NCBI GenBank assembly: GCA_029204045.2
Contig: CM055080.1
Span: forward strand, 7,774,902-7,838,901
DNA: 64,000 bases
Direction of reading: 5' to 3'
Source: Tillandsia leiboldiana
Taxonomy: Eukaryota > Streptophyta > Magnoliopsida > Poales > Bromeliaceae
Part shown: in pieces, positions 20,171 to 31,937 of the stretch
Numbering within the stretch: the stretch's first letter is position 1
How the letters are laid out: each line of letters opens with the position of its first letter
The notes under the pieces: model-generated
What the model was told of the DNA's origin: nothing
The model's database searches: none
What the model saw: the letters and a program-made list of their open reading frames with translations, nothing else
Translations under genes and position numbers: made by a program

Positions 20171-21562
20171 TGTCACGCTTTGGGGTCGAACTGCAACTCG
20201 GGCTCGCCAATAAATCCGTCACCTATACGGAAATCTCACACAAGCGAAGCGTCCAACCTGAAAAAATAGTATCTACAACTATATAAATATTAGAGCTGAA
20301 AATAAAACAACTGCTACAAATCTCACATAATTGTACATCTGAAAAGTCATAAGTACAAAATTCACCTCTCAAGAGTAAATTCAGATAAAAGTACAACCAT
20401 ACTGTACAGTACTAGATCCAATAGCTCAAAAGAGTACATCTAACTCTCTCAGGCTCAGATAGGGATTTAACTTGCCACTCCCTTACCTCGGTTAGATGAA
20501 CTAGCAGGTGCAGGTACAGAATCAAAAGTCTCTGCAAAAGAAACACCAATAGCGGGTGTGAGAACTACAACAACAAAATAGTCCTCAATGGGTACCGTCT
20601 CCGAGATCAACGATCTGCCCTCTAAGTCTACTAAAGGCAAAGGTAACTGAAGTGCTGAAAAGTAGTAAGGAATTAAAATAAAACTACAGCTACTATACCT
20701 CTAACTATCATGCTCGAAGAAATAACAACATGAAATAATAATATGCAACCACTCACTCTCGATGTGCTCAAATCAACCCAATCTCACTGACTGGCATATC
20801 GGGTCCAGTTAAACTTGCGCCCACCTACTACCACACATTCACAAGAGAACGAGATTTACGTAGATTGTCCAACCGGACTAGATCGGCATCACGCAAAAAT
20901 TGCCTCAACAGGTCCAGCGCCGAAGCGGCACTCGAGGGAAGCGACCCCACCAAGGAAAACGATGCATCTCTGTCAAGCTCAAAAAGAGGCTCCTACAGGC
21001 TATAGTCCAATCCACGATCAATCAGATCGAAAAACTCACAATGCTCAACCAACTCACAACAAAGGTCGGAGAACTCTCAACAACCCAAAACCAACTGTGT
21101 CCACAAAGTCATATGACACTAGAATCTCGATCAGCAAGGCTATAAAAAACTACTCGGCCCCCAGGCACGAGTGTAAATGCAAACCATACTACCCAAGCCA
21201 TTCAAACCCTCCACTCAGGCGAAAAAGAAAATGCAGAAGTAGATAACAGTAAAAACAGTACAACAATTTTTATAAAGATCCATATATAAGTAAAACAGCT
21301 GATAACAAATATTTTCTAGTGTCCTCTAGTCTCAAGAATATTTTAAAAATATCCAGGTTCCAAATTATGTTTCTACTATTTTTAATGCAACTATCAAATT
21401 TTATCAGGTATACAGACAGCTAAATTTAACATACTTGGTATCTAAACAATGGACATAATAAGCAATTCATAGATTTTGGAAGAATTTCAACCCTCCTGGA
21501 TCGCTATCCAAACTCCGCATGTAGAGTATAGGAGGCTAAGTAACTATTTGGGCACTTATTAC
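20171..21562 (-). mobile_element. Tekay-like LTR fragment, U5/R end, minus orientation
   Basis: Starts at the LTR 3' edge (minus ..AAGCGTGACA) and shares with the solo LTR at 9064 the TCGCCAATA..CCTATACGGAAATC block and the segment with CTCTAAGTCTACTAAAGGC. It ends where an oppositely oriented LTR begins at about 21563. No matching TSD was found. Confidence 0.65.
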
Positions 21563-22795
21563 TATGATGACTGACCCATCTAGAGATGGTCGGGTCGAGC
21601 GAGATCCGTTTAGCGCAAAATAGAAGCAAAAATGGACTTAGAATGCAAATAAAATCGAAACTGTAGTTCCAGAGATTTCGGGCGCCCTAAACATGTTTCG
21701 AACACCCGAAACCATTACATATTTACGGATCCCCTGTTGGACGCTGCCTGAAAGTTATTGTAGCAACCCGGGATTTGGATGGATGAGATTTTCTCGAGAT
21801 CTAAGCCTGTCCGTGCAGTTGGTAGGAGTGGTTGGGAGCATGTGGCCTTTCGGACGCACCACTGTAGCAGACACGCATTTCGAATGGTAGTTGGACACAT
21901 TATTACGTATTTTCGGGCCCTTCACTGTAGCAAAGCGGACGCCCGCAAAACCGCCTAGTAATACTGTAACCGCGAAAGATCGGGCGTCCTAGTGAGCAGT
22001 CGGGCGCCCGAATCGTGGATTTCAACGATTGTACAGGTTAGCTCATTGGATTGTTTCGCGGATCAGCACACCATCTGTGGACTTTTTATGCCCCCCTCAC
22101 TAGTGGGCACCCTCCTCTGCACCAGAGAACTCCCTGAGCAGCTCCCTCCATCATCTTCTCCATCTTCCTCCTTCTCTCAACATCGGAGCAGAGCGGCCGC
22201 AGCAGAAGCTACACCACCCGAGCACTTCTTCTTATTCCTTCTTCGCGCTGAAGCTCCAAGGCTTGGTCGGGAACGTCGCATGGCTTGCTCTTGAGGTAGA
22301 GAACCCAAGCTTGGGACCTTGTCCAGCCAGATTGAGGTAAGAGCCGGATTTCGCGAGTTTTTGATGTTTTCGACACTTTCACCTTTTTGAGTTGAAATGG
22401 TTGGTGTTGCTCCTGAGCCAGTTACTTGTCCTTTGCGCGACGTCGATGCCGTCCAAGTGGGAAACCCTACGTAAATCCCGTTTCCAATGGATGTGTGGTA
22501 GTAGGTGGGCACAGGTTTAACTAAACCCTTTGTGGTAGTCAGTGTGATTAGGTTAATTGAGCACCTCGAAAGCGAGTGGTTGCATTTTTATTCACCTTGT
22601 CATTCTTTGAGGATAGTAGATAGAGGCATGGTAGCTATACATCTTTTCCAGCTTTCTTATCTGCTCTTCTTTTAGCATTGAGCTATCATTTGCCTCTCGT
22701 AGACTTAGTGGATAGATCGTTGGTCTTGGAGACGGTACCCACTAAGAACTACTTGTTTATGTAGTTCTCACACCTGCGATTGGTCCTCTCGTGGA
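21563..22795 (+). mobile_element. Tekay-like LTR fragment, plus orientation, 3'-truncated
   Basis: Starts TATGATGACTGACCC, an eroded form of the Tekay LTR start TGTGATGATCC, directly after ATTAC. It includes U3 with TCGGGCGCCCGA palindromes (21974-22013), a leader, and the GTAGACTTAGTGG..GTAGTTCTCAC block typical of the family, then breaks off about 400 bases before the expected LTR end. Boundaries are approximate. Confidence 0.6.
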
Positions 22796-23598
22796 AACAT
22801 CGCAGCAAAAATTGGCTAAAAAGTCCCATAGGTCAGCACAACGGAGCCCGTGGAAGAAACATCTGCGGGGAGGGCCACAATCGGATAAGCGTCGAAGTGC
22901 GCCAAGTCGGGGAAAACGTCGATGCCGCGGCCTCCTAAAATGCCCAAGATCCTTGAAAGTGTAGAAGACTTGATGAAGAACAACCTCAGCCAAGGAGCCC
23001 CCAAGAGAAACCTCCAAAAAAATGAAATGGAGGCTCAAAAAGGCCTATTTATAGGCAAAATCTAAGAAAGAACCAAATTCGGGCATTGGGGTACGTTTTC
23101 GGGCGCCCGAAACTTTCGGGCCCCGAAACTTTTGAGCCCCGAAAAGAGGACAGCGACGGCCGAATCGTGCATCACCGGGATTGATCCGAGCGCGCCGCGT
23201 GTCCCGACCCACGCAGCAGCAGGGCTCGGCCAACCGGGCGGCGTCGCGTGGCCCACCCGCACTCGCGGGTGGTTGGAGCCCGCCAACCGCGGAGCACCGC
23301 ATGGCGGGCGTGGCTGCCACGCCCACCTGCCCCCACCTACCACGCAAGCTCCCGAACAGTGCAGCGCTCAATCCCCGCCTGCACCACGGTTCGCTGCGCC
23401 CGGTGCACGCGCCCTGGGCCATGGACACTTCCGAATTCGGCCCAGTGAGCCCAAATAGTCGATTTTCATCGTTTTCGCGCGCTGAGTCCATTTTTCACGT
23501 CCGTTTGACGCGTTACGCACTTGTTACACCAATAATAGGTATTTTCATGCCACCGACCTCGTGGGCAAGTAACATAGAAATTTTTGGGCCTCCACACA
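22796..23598 (-). mobile_element. Tekay-like LTR fragment, U3/promoter end, minus orientation
   Basis: The minus strand reads TGTGTGGAGGCCC at the upper edge, then the CGCGCGAAAACGATG U3 block shared with other Tekay LTRs here, a GC-rich ACGT-containing stretch, a perfect palindrome TTTCGGGCGCCCGAAA (23097-23112) and a CCTATAAATAGG box (about 23045-23056). It is truncated on its downstream side at about 22796. Confidence 0.6.
23097..23112. repeat. Perfect 16-bp palindrome in LTR U3
   Basis: TTTCGGGCGCCCGAAA, about 40 bases upstream of the minus-strand TATA box, followed by the related half-sites TTTCGGGCC and CCCGAAA. Related boxes occur in the plus-oriented LTR at about 21677-21690 and 21974-22013. 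Confidence 0.8.
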
Positions 23599-24558
23599 AG
23601 AAACGCCGGAAGAGTGACAAGAAGTCGAGGTCCCTGCCAAGTGGGATCTCAACAGGGTGGCCCGACGAGAGAGATAGCCACCGAAGGATGACGAGGATGT
23701 CCCGACACCATCTTCGGCGTAGAAAAAGGTCGAAGGAAAGAAGCCACGGACCGACACCATGTCGGTCGACGAAGACCCGGCGGGGGTCAACATGGTATAT
23801 GCCCTACCATTGTCTTTTATGGCGACAGCGCCCTAAGATGATGCTGATAAGCAGACCTCCGATGACGAGGGTCTGCCCGTAGCCGAGCTCCAGCTGACGG
23901 AGCGCAAGGTGGCGGCCGAGGTGGTGGTGTTCGAGAAGCCATCAGCCTTTCAGACCCGATTCATAAGGTCGTTGTATATACAGGCCTTGATAGAAGGACG
24001 GCCCGTTGGCCGTGTGATGGTAGATGGCGGGGCAATGGTAAACGTTATGCCCACCACCTTCTTAAAAATGATCGGCAAGCCGACTTCACTGGAGGCGGTC
24101 AGGCAGTGAGGGGTGTCCTAACGACCGAAATAACAATCGGTTCTAAGACATTGAGGACCGCTTTCTTCGTAGTGGACGTTGCAAGCCACTACAACTTGTT
24201 GTTGGAGCATGACTGGATTCATGCCAATGAATGCATTCACTCCACACTCCACGAGAAACTTTTTCAGTGGGTGGGCGACAAGGTGGAGGAGATAGCAACC
24301 GAGGAAAGGCCGCAGCTGGCAGATGTGAGCATGAAATCAATCGGCCATGTGAATTGGGTTGAGGAAGACCCGAACCATATCTTATTCGTCCGGGTGACCG
24401 AGAAAGGGGTGCAGGTAAAACTCTTCGATGAAACCAGTCGAATGACGGCAGACGACGGACCTCCATCGTGGATGAAATGGCACATCGAGGGCCAATATGC
24501 GAGGCCACAACGGGGCCTCCGAAAAAAGAGCCGGCACAATAAGCCAGCGAAGAGATAA
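23599..24558 (+). pseudogene. Tat-type Ty3/gypsy gag-end and protease remnant
   Basis: The recognisable core starts near 23882. It has the protease segment GRVMVDGGAMVNVMPTTFLK with the D-G-G active site typical of Tat/Retand-type elements (most retropepsins have DTG or DSG), then TEITIGSKTLRTAFFVVD, NLLLEHDWIHANECIHSTLH and LFQWVGDKVE. A TGA at 24107-24109 breaks the frame inside the protease. RT, RNase H and integrase are missing: the sequence passes straight to 3' non-coding DNA. Upstream gag is degenerate. Confidence 0.8.
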
Positions 24559-25722
24559 CCTCGGCTGTTGCACCATGGCCGAGGACTCGACCGAAGAAGA
24601 AATAATAAATCTTTTCGAATCAGTCGAGTAGTTAAAGAAAAATCCTACTACTTAGAAACTTTTAAATAGATCGGAATACATTAAGTCGATCAACAGAAAT
24701 ATCTGAAACATTATTATACATCGATTTGGGGAAATATGGAGTAGAAAGTAAAAGAAAACTTTACATTTAAAAGAACCGATACATATGAGAATCAACAAGC
24801 AAGTACAAAAGTGTTTTAGAAAAAAAAAAGTCGTGGTCGAAGAATCCGACTGGAGGTCGAAACACAGGACCGCCGTCAAGATAGCAGAGGTAGAAGAGAA
24901 GCCAAAGGTGGAGGATCAAGCACTGCCTTTCAAAAATTGAGATACCCGACCATCATGAAGTTGATGAGTCTCAAACCTCTCGAACTCCCACGACAGACTT
25001 GTGTCAGGCAAGATGTTCCCCTCGGGAAGAAGGGGGCCGACCTTGTAGGAAGGCCGGTCGAAGCATGAGAACACGCCTCCCCAACGAAAAAAACCAGACG
25101 TTGAGCGGCTCGAACTCCTCCAACTTCTAAAGATAGAGGCAAATGCTGGCCTTTTCCCCCCGAAGGATCTTCTTAGTAATAACCATCCGTGAGCAGCCGA
25201 AAATCGGCTGGACCACTACCCGTAAGATCCCGAATTGATAGGTCAAACATAGGGGATTCCCCAGAGGAAACCCCATTAGAGCTCCAAGATGGAAAGAAGT
25301 TTTTATCGGCTGACGTCAAAACGCCGCTGGATTCAGATTGAGAAGTCGTCTCGAAAGTGCTCTCAGCAACGAAAAAACTACGACCGAAACACGGATACAG
25401 GAAGAGCATGAGAGTCATCACGGAGGAAGAAGGCGATACGTAAAATGCTACAAGTGATGCCTTTTTATAGACCGACGAGGAGAAGCGAAATGATGGCGGA
25501 CGCCCATCGAAAAGCAGCAGCATTCAATAAGGAAGCGGCAAAGGACAGATTCGTGAGTCCCTCAAACAGCGAGCAATTCCACTCGTCACAAATCCCTCGG
25601 GCAATGAGAAAATATCTTATCAGAGTACCGGGACGATCGAAGATATTGGTATGCACGCCAATTTTTTGACCCAACTTCGACAATCACCGGAACGGCGCAT
25701 CAGGCGATTGCCGAAGGGGCAT
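24559..25722. other. 3' region of the Tat-type element, possible antisense frame
   Basis: No plus-strand gene. The minus strand is open at 25173-25523 and 24930-25142. Some Tat-lineage elements carry antisense ORFs between pol and the 3' LTR, and these frames are in that position, but I see no conserved motif, so their coding status is unproven. The purine-rich CCGAAGGGGCA just before 25723 is the polypurine tract. Confidence 0.4.
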
Positions 25723-26743
25723 TGTTGAGACCAAAATTTTTGCCACCTTAGGAAATGACACGTGGCGTATACCAGCGGCTAAAGACATCAGCCGACAGAA
25801 GAATGAGTCAGCAAAGGGGGACCCGCGTCTTGACTAAGACCGACCTTAGTCACGTAAGAGTGCGGCACACAACATACGCCATCGACTAAAGGCATCGGCC
25901 GATAGGAGAAGCGGCCAACAAGAGGACTATCACTTCATCCAATACCGTCCTCGGCCGAAGTCAAACATCAGACCGCCTTCGAGCGACGAAAAAGGTGAAG
26001 TCAGGGTCAATTCTCAACTGCTCGAGCCACAGAAGAAAAATCCTTGGAATGAAAGAGTACGAGATTTAGGCACGAATCTCGTAAAAAACCCTAGAACGGC
26101 AAGCGGCGCCCCGCATTGGAAAGCGCCGAAGATCATGCTTCGGAGCATCGATTAGGGGATGAATCTGGACAGAAAACAGCTACTATCCTATTGAGGGGAA
26201 TCAACTCAAAAGAAATTAGTTGAGGAAAGTATGATGGCTCCCCTCAAATCACGTCGATCACTAAAATCGGCGGTTATACACTTGGTTCGTAAAATGTATA
26301 AATAAACGAACCAGCGAAGAGAAAGGGGTCCTGCAACCTCGTAACCCAGTGACCACCCCTACTTTTTCATACCTTTCATATCTGCATTTACCGCTTTCCT
26401 AGATAACATTTACCGCATTTTCTATGAGTAGATTAACTTGTAATCGGTTCCCAGTTACTCTTGTAACCCCACTCCAATCAATACAAATTCTTAATTGGCT
26501 TCTTAGCCGTGTCAATTCTTTATCTCTGAATCCCAGTTCGGCTATTCTAGGCTGAACTCTGCTTCCTTCACAACCTCAGTTCGACTAATCTAAGCCGAGC
26601 TCGTTCGAGATTTGATTAAGAAGAACCCGGCTGAGCGAATCCCTCCTCGGCCCAATCGCTTGATCCATTGGCACGCGGCACATCACACTCAGAGGGTTAC
26701 CCCCTTTGGCCGATCGCAGACCGCGACTTTTCGGCCCGACACA
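25723..26743 (+). repeat. 3' LTR of the Tat-type gypsy element
   Basis: Starts TGTTGAGACC right after a polypurine tract and ends CCCGACACA (1021 bp). Landmarks: GACACGTGGC near the start, TATAAATA at 26297-26304, and TTGGCACGCGGC near the end. It is clearly related to the LTR at 28162-29287, which shares all three landmarks. The 5' LTR is not in the window, so no TSD can be tested. Confidence 0.8.
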
Positions 26744-27291
26744 TACTAAACTTGATGATTGAAGCCGAAACTAAATCTATCTCGATTTTGGACAATTGCA
26801 TGAGTTGTATGGCCATCTAAATAGAATTCACTTTACTTTACACTATTAATGCATGGAATTGAACTTAGAAGAAAATCTTTACTTTTCTTATTTTGTGGTT
26901 CATGTATGCTTGGGTTTGGAGCATGGGTTAGTGATAGTGTAGCTATTCTCGAGTCGGGGTGGGATGGCACCAAATTGTTGAACTTTTGAGATATTTGGTA
27001 GCCATGAATTTTGGATGGCTGGACCGAGTAGTTAATTACTGTGTTAGTTAATTCGCAAATTATTTAAAATCTGAATTAAACATACCTATGCGTTTTTTTC
27101 CCAAAAAATCAGAATTAAACACGAATTTTTGAACTAAAATTCTTATTCACGAATTATTCGCAAATGTCAAATTATTCGGCCCAAAAAATGTTGTAGCTTT
27201 TGGATAAATACGAGACTCTTGCTGAGCCCTAAAAAAAAAATTCCCTTGACTCTCACCCTCGCTCCCCCCCCTTCCCCCACCCCATAAAATC
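26744..27291. other. Unassigned spacer
   Basis: Sequence with no recognised coding or transposon features, ending in a CCCC-rich stretch at 27263-27285. Confidence 0.4.
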
Positions 27292-28161
27292 TATCACGCC
27301 CCGGATTCGAAAAATTTATCTAAATTTTTTTTTTTTATCAGAATTTGAAACTTGAAAATCAGGGTGTGAATAGATTGCCACATGCATAGAAAATTCTCTG
27401 TCCACTCGGACAGAGTCTCCTCTATACATGCACGACTAGACAAGTACAATTATACAATCAAAGGTGCAACTATTACTAAACAACTGAACAAAAACAATAA
27501 TCCACAACTGCTATATCAACATCATCATAAACAAGTATACTGCAATAATTCAAAACATATTAAGCTAAGACATAGTCTCTGAAAAGCTGGAATAAGGCTA
27601 ACTAGTCAGCTATAGTCGATAACAGGGGGACAACTTTATCGCGAAAGCTCTCATGATCGTCCCGACATCCCAACACCCGACTGACCTGGAAAAATGGGTT
27701 ACCAAAGGGTGTGAGACACAACTGAAATGTATCCCAGTGGGTACGACGAGCCGGGAGTTAGCAAGTCGTATCTACTAGTATACTGTAAGCAGCGGCTAGT
27801 AAAGGCGGGTATATAATCTCAGTGTTGAATATAAAAGGTACAAATAGCTGAACTAAGCATGCTGATAACTGAAGATGGCAATATAAACTAGAAAGTTATG
27901 CATCAATGCTGAAATAAAGAATACCCAATCATCTGCCACTATTGGTCACGGGGACCTCAGGCTAAAACCATGTTTTATCACCTTTCTACTGATATACCCT
28001 CACTGAGGCTCATGGGTCGATGTGACCACTTTATTGGTAAAGAATACTACTACGGGTTGCAAATCAGCTAGTGTTCGTGAAAGTACAAGTAGTGCTATAG
28101 CGATCATAATGCTAATGCTGAATCTCGCGGTCTAAAAATCGAACAATCGGCAATAAGTCAG
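27292..28161 (-). mobile_element. Old gypsy LTR fragment, minus orientation, lower part
   Basis: Begins at an eroded LTR 3' edge (CCGGGGCGTGATA on the minus strand) and contains a CCCAGTGGGTACGACGAGCC..TCTACTAGTATACTG block arranged like the R/U5 region of the Tekay-like LTRs. A perfect 8-bp-stem hairpin (CTCTGTCC/GGACAGAG, 27396-27415) lies near its 3' end. It is interrupted by another LTR at 28162 and appears to resume at 29288. Confidence 0.55.
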
Positions 28162-29287
28162 TGTTGAGACCAGGATTTTTCGTCACACGAGAAAGTGGCA
28201 CGTGGCATACGCCATCAGCCAAAATCATCAGCCGATGAAAGAAAGGTTCAACCGAGGAGGGGTCCGCGTCCAGATCTGAATCGATTTCGGTTGAAGCACA
28301 GTACGCGACACCCGCCATCGGCCGAAGATAACAGCCGACAGAAGAATCTGCTGACGGGAGACAGTCACGGATCACCCAAGACCAACTTTGACTGACTGCA
28401 TCCACTAGACCTCTCTAGTCAATCGACGGGAGACGCGGGAATCGAAGTCAGCGTGCGGGGATGCGGACCGATGAAAGAAAGAATTCAAAAAGATGGAATG
28501 TAAGAGTTGGGCGCAAATTCTGCAACAAATCCAAAGCGGCAGGTGACGCCTAGCATTCAAAATCGCCAAGAATCACGCTCTGGTGCAACGGACAGAGGGA
28601 TGAATTTAGACGAAAAAACGGCTTCTATCCTATCGACTCAAAAGGAAACTGTTGAAGATTTCACGATGACTCCCCTCGGATCACGCCGATAATTCAAATC
28701 GTCGCCTAATAACATGGTTCAGGATGTGTATAAATACCCGAACCATCAAAGGAAAATGGGTCCGGCAATCCTCGTAAGCCCGGTACCACCCCAGCAATTT
28801 CTCTTATCTAGGAGTAGGGTAACTTAACTTTTATTGCTTTTCTTTACTATTTTCCTAGGAATAGGCTTAATTGTAATCCTTCTATCCCTACCTTCTTCCT
28901 CGTATCCCCTTCTTCAATTTAATATAAAGTGTGAACCGGTCTATTCAGCTATGTCTTTATTTGTGCATTTAGAGTGTAAACCGGCCCATTAGCCGTGTCT
29001 TTATTTGCTTTTCTTGCGCTTCAAAATTATAGTCGGCTCCTTAGCCGCATCATTACCTCTTTACCCGGTTTGGCTAATCTAAGTCGAGACCGACGATCCC
29101 TCTCTACCTCCGTAAACCCGATTCGGTTGATACCGGTCGAATGGTCATGAGAGTTACCAAAGGAGAACTCAGCCGAACAGATCCCTCCTCGGTCCGATCG
29201 CTTGATTATTGGCACGCGGCGCACTTCGACACCTCTGGAGGATTGCCTAGGGGTTGATCGCGCGCAAGCCACATTTTGACCCCAACA
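28162..29287 (+). mobile_element. Solo LTR of the Tat-type gypsy family (1126 bp)
   Basis: Begins TGTTGAGACCAGG and ends GACCCCAACA. Contains GGCACGTGGC, repeated CATCAGCC/CATCGGCC words, TATAAATA at 28729-28736 and TTGGCACGCGGC, all shared with 25723-26743. No internal domains follow it. The flanking pentamers (GTCAG and GCCGA) do not match, so either the TSD has decayed or the LTR formed by recombination between two elements. Confidence 0.8.
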
Positions 29288-30224
29288 GCCGAAAACTTTC
29301 CAAACGGGATGTTGAAAGCTATAATATCATCTCATGCTGTAAATTGTAACTGAACTCCTATTCTAACATGCAGTACGAGAATAGAAAATACTGAGATAAC
29401 TAAACTGATAACAAATCTAGGTTATGACCAATCAGGCATGGCATATGTCCATATATAAGCTAAGTACACTGAAGGAGTAAACAGTGACTAATATGCTGAA
29501 AGAATGGGAAGAAAGCTCAACCGTAGGACCACAACTAGCATGAATCACAGGGGTCTAATCGAATACGGTACCCCATAGGTGACGATATGTTGAAGCCCGG
29601 ACCGAAGTACCCACCTCAATGCAGGTGGTCTTGGAATTTGCTAGATAACTCGCATACCGGCTACTGACTGCTGGGACCTGAATCACAACCATGTGTCAGT
29701 CAAAGACTCACTCACAACGAACCCACTGACTCATTGAATACAGATAACCTAAACGAGAAACTTCACTAAAGTCCCGGGATTTGCCGAAATTTTTGGTAAT
29801 CCACCGATCGACCAACTTTGGTCCGATTAGTGCTTACGGGTTTCCGAATTCAACGAAACTTGACGTGCTGCCGCAGAACGCTTCACTAAAGACGTTCATG
29901 CAATAATATTTAACTCTGTGCACAACTATGCCCAATAGGTGCCATAAGTACTAAAACTCACTTCCGGGAATCTGATTTCGGCTCCGGAAGTCAACAATGC
30001 TAAATTGAAGTCACTGGGCCTGCCAGGACAACGTCGGGACCAGCCAAGGACATATGGCAACAATCGTAGGCTATCCCAATTCCTTGAATTGTGTGATTAA
30101 CACCGAAACACTGATAAACTGACAACTTTGCGGATTTACGATTCGTTAATCAAATTCCGCTCAATGGAAGCCGTCGGACCTCGAACGAAAAGTTTAAAGA
30201 TCACCAGTACGCTACCCAAGATAG
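29288..30224 (-). mobile_element. Old gypsy LTR fragment, upper part (tentative)
   Basis: Non-coding sequence that probably continues the LTR fragment at 27292-28161. It ends abruptly at 30224, where it meets the truncated 5' LTR of the Angela-like element. No LTR start could be identified in it. Confidence 0.4.
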
Positions 30225-30666
30225 TGTTTATCTTAATGTTTATCTTAATAATTATAAAAAGGATTATATTCTCTTTATATGTATGAGTTTTTATTAAAAA
30301 AAAAAAAACCCGAGCCGTCATCTTTCCTCGTCTTCCTCTTTTCTAAATATCCACATTAAAAGAAAGACGTTCTCTGCAAGGGAGCTAGCACCCCGGTGAG
30401 AATTTCGATCAAGTCGACAACCTCGTGTGGATACCCGTAGAGGCCGGACGCGTGTGCGGCTTCAAGAGAACCAAATTCCACGATCATCAAATTGCGGTGT
30501 AGATCTCCCAGCGCAAAGGTGAAGATTAGATCTTCCTCTTCCTTTTAATCTTAGATACATGAGGGATCCTGTTTTGCGTAGTTTTTGAGATCAGATCTCA
30601 AGTTTTTCATATTTGTCTATTTGATTTCTTTTTCCGATGCGTTTTATTTTTGCGCAAAACCTAACA
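30225..30666 (+). repeat. Truncated 5' LTR, Angela-like element
   Basis: Aligns with 37644-38086 of the 3' LTR and ends GCGCAAAACCTAACA. The first 1340 or so bases, including the promoter, are missing, so this copy cannot start its own transcript from U3. Confidence 0.9.
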
Positions 30667-30667
30667 G

Positions 30668-30678
30668 TGGTATCAGAG
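30668..30678 (+). promoter_or_regulatory. tRNA-iMet primer-binding site
   Basis: TGGTATCAGAG one base after the 5' LTR. Confidence 0.92.
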
Positions 30679-30866
30679 ATATCCTCATGTTATTTAAGAT
30701 TAAAATTATAGTTTTGGATATTTTAAATCATTCTTTATTGATTGAATGATTGTTAAATCATTTTACCATATTCAAGAATTATTAAATTTTGATCAATTCA
30801 AAATTATTTTGATCCGTGGAATTAAAATAAAATAATATAAAATAAAAATAAAATTTTATTTTTGTA

Positions 30867-31121
30867 AAATTTGATGAGATCAAATTTTGTTTTAAATTTT
30901 TTATATAATTTTGATAAGATCAAAATTTATTTTAAAATTTTATTATATTGATTAGATCAATTTATTTTATTCTAAAATTTGATGAGATCAAATTTTATAT
31001 AGTTTTTCACATAAGATGTGAATCATTGATGAGATCAAAAGATATTTTTACGGATTAAAATATTGATCAAAATTGTATGAATTACTTGTTTAGTTAAATC
31101 AAACGATTGATGAGATCGTAT
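30867..31121 (+). repeat. Interspersed TTGAT-NAG-ATCAA interrupted palindromes in the leader
   Basis: At least six copies of TTGATGAGATCAA-like words near 30870, 30911, 30948, 30978, 31026 and 31107. In two of them flanking bases extend the arms to AAATTTGAT/ATCAAATTT around GAG. They lie in the untranslated leader, well before gag. Confidence 0.8.
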
Positions 31122-31937
31122 CGTTATGGTGATTTGATCACCTATTTTTCTGAATAATTTGGTAAACGGTTAATTAAAATATCCAAAATTAATTATTGTG
31201 ATTGTGATGTATGAAATACATATGGGTGATGATCATGGATAGCAACCAATTTATTTTGTATGGACATGTGATGTATGATGTGTATGCGGAATCCTGTAAT
31301 TTTAAATTTGTTTAAATTAAGGACTCTGTGTTAGGGCTGTTTGGGTGCCTGCGAGCACGAGCCAATTTTATTTAGAGACCTGCGTGTCTCAATAGATTAG
31401 AGATAAAAGTTATTTTATTCTTTAATTGGGTTGTATTTTGTATGGTTGCACGTCATTGGTTGATTGGTGGGAAGCCGTTAGCACACAACAAGCCCAGATC
31501 GAGACGAGCACTTGATGGCGGTCGAATCAAGGGGTTGATGATGATCGAATCAAGTTAAAGCTCTGGATTGGATCAAGAAGTTGAAAACGATCAAACCAAT
31601 GATGTGCGTGTGCTTGTATTTATGACCCCTAGACCCCGATTCCGGCTCAGTGGCTCGAGCACGAATCTTCCTTTTAGATCCATGATCATCATCGGTTGCA
31701 TTATATTTGTTTTTATGTGCAGTTTATTTTTATTTGCATGAGATGTAAATAAATAAAATTAAATATGAGACCTAAATACAAATCTCCTCATAAATATTAA
31801 GTCGAGCGGTCTTCCACCGTTGTAGAAGTGCGGGTGTCTTTTCTGGTGTTGATTGGCACGGCTGGTTACAGTGGTCAGTTGCATTGGAAAGGCGCAACCA
31901 CTCTATTAGCATAAGATGCTGCGGAGTAAAGATGGGG

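Noticed and set aside
23132..23882. Plus-strand frames up to 233 codons over the LTR-Tat junction
   Set aside because: They cross from a GC-rich LTR U3 into degenerate gag in the wrong phase; only the protease from about 23882 is supported.
27396..27415. Hairpin CTCTGTCC/GGACAGAG as a transcription terminator
   Set aside because: A perfect stem, but in plant Pol II DNA it has no defined terminator meaning; recorded only as part of the LTR fragment.
28157..29292. Target-site duplication for the LTR at 28162-29287
   Set aside because: Flanking pentamers GTCAG and GCCGA do not match, so no TSD is claimed.
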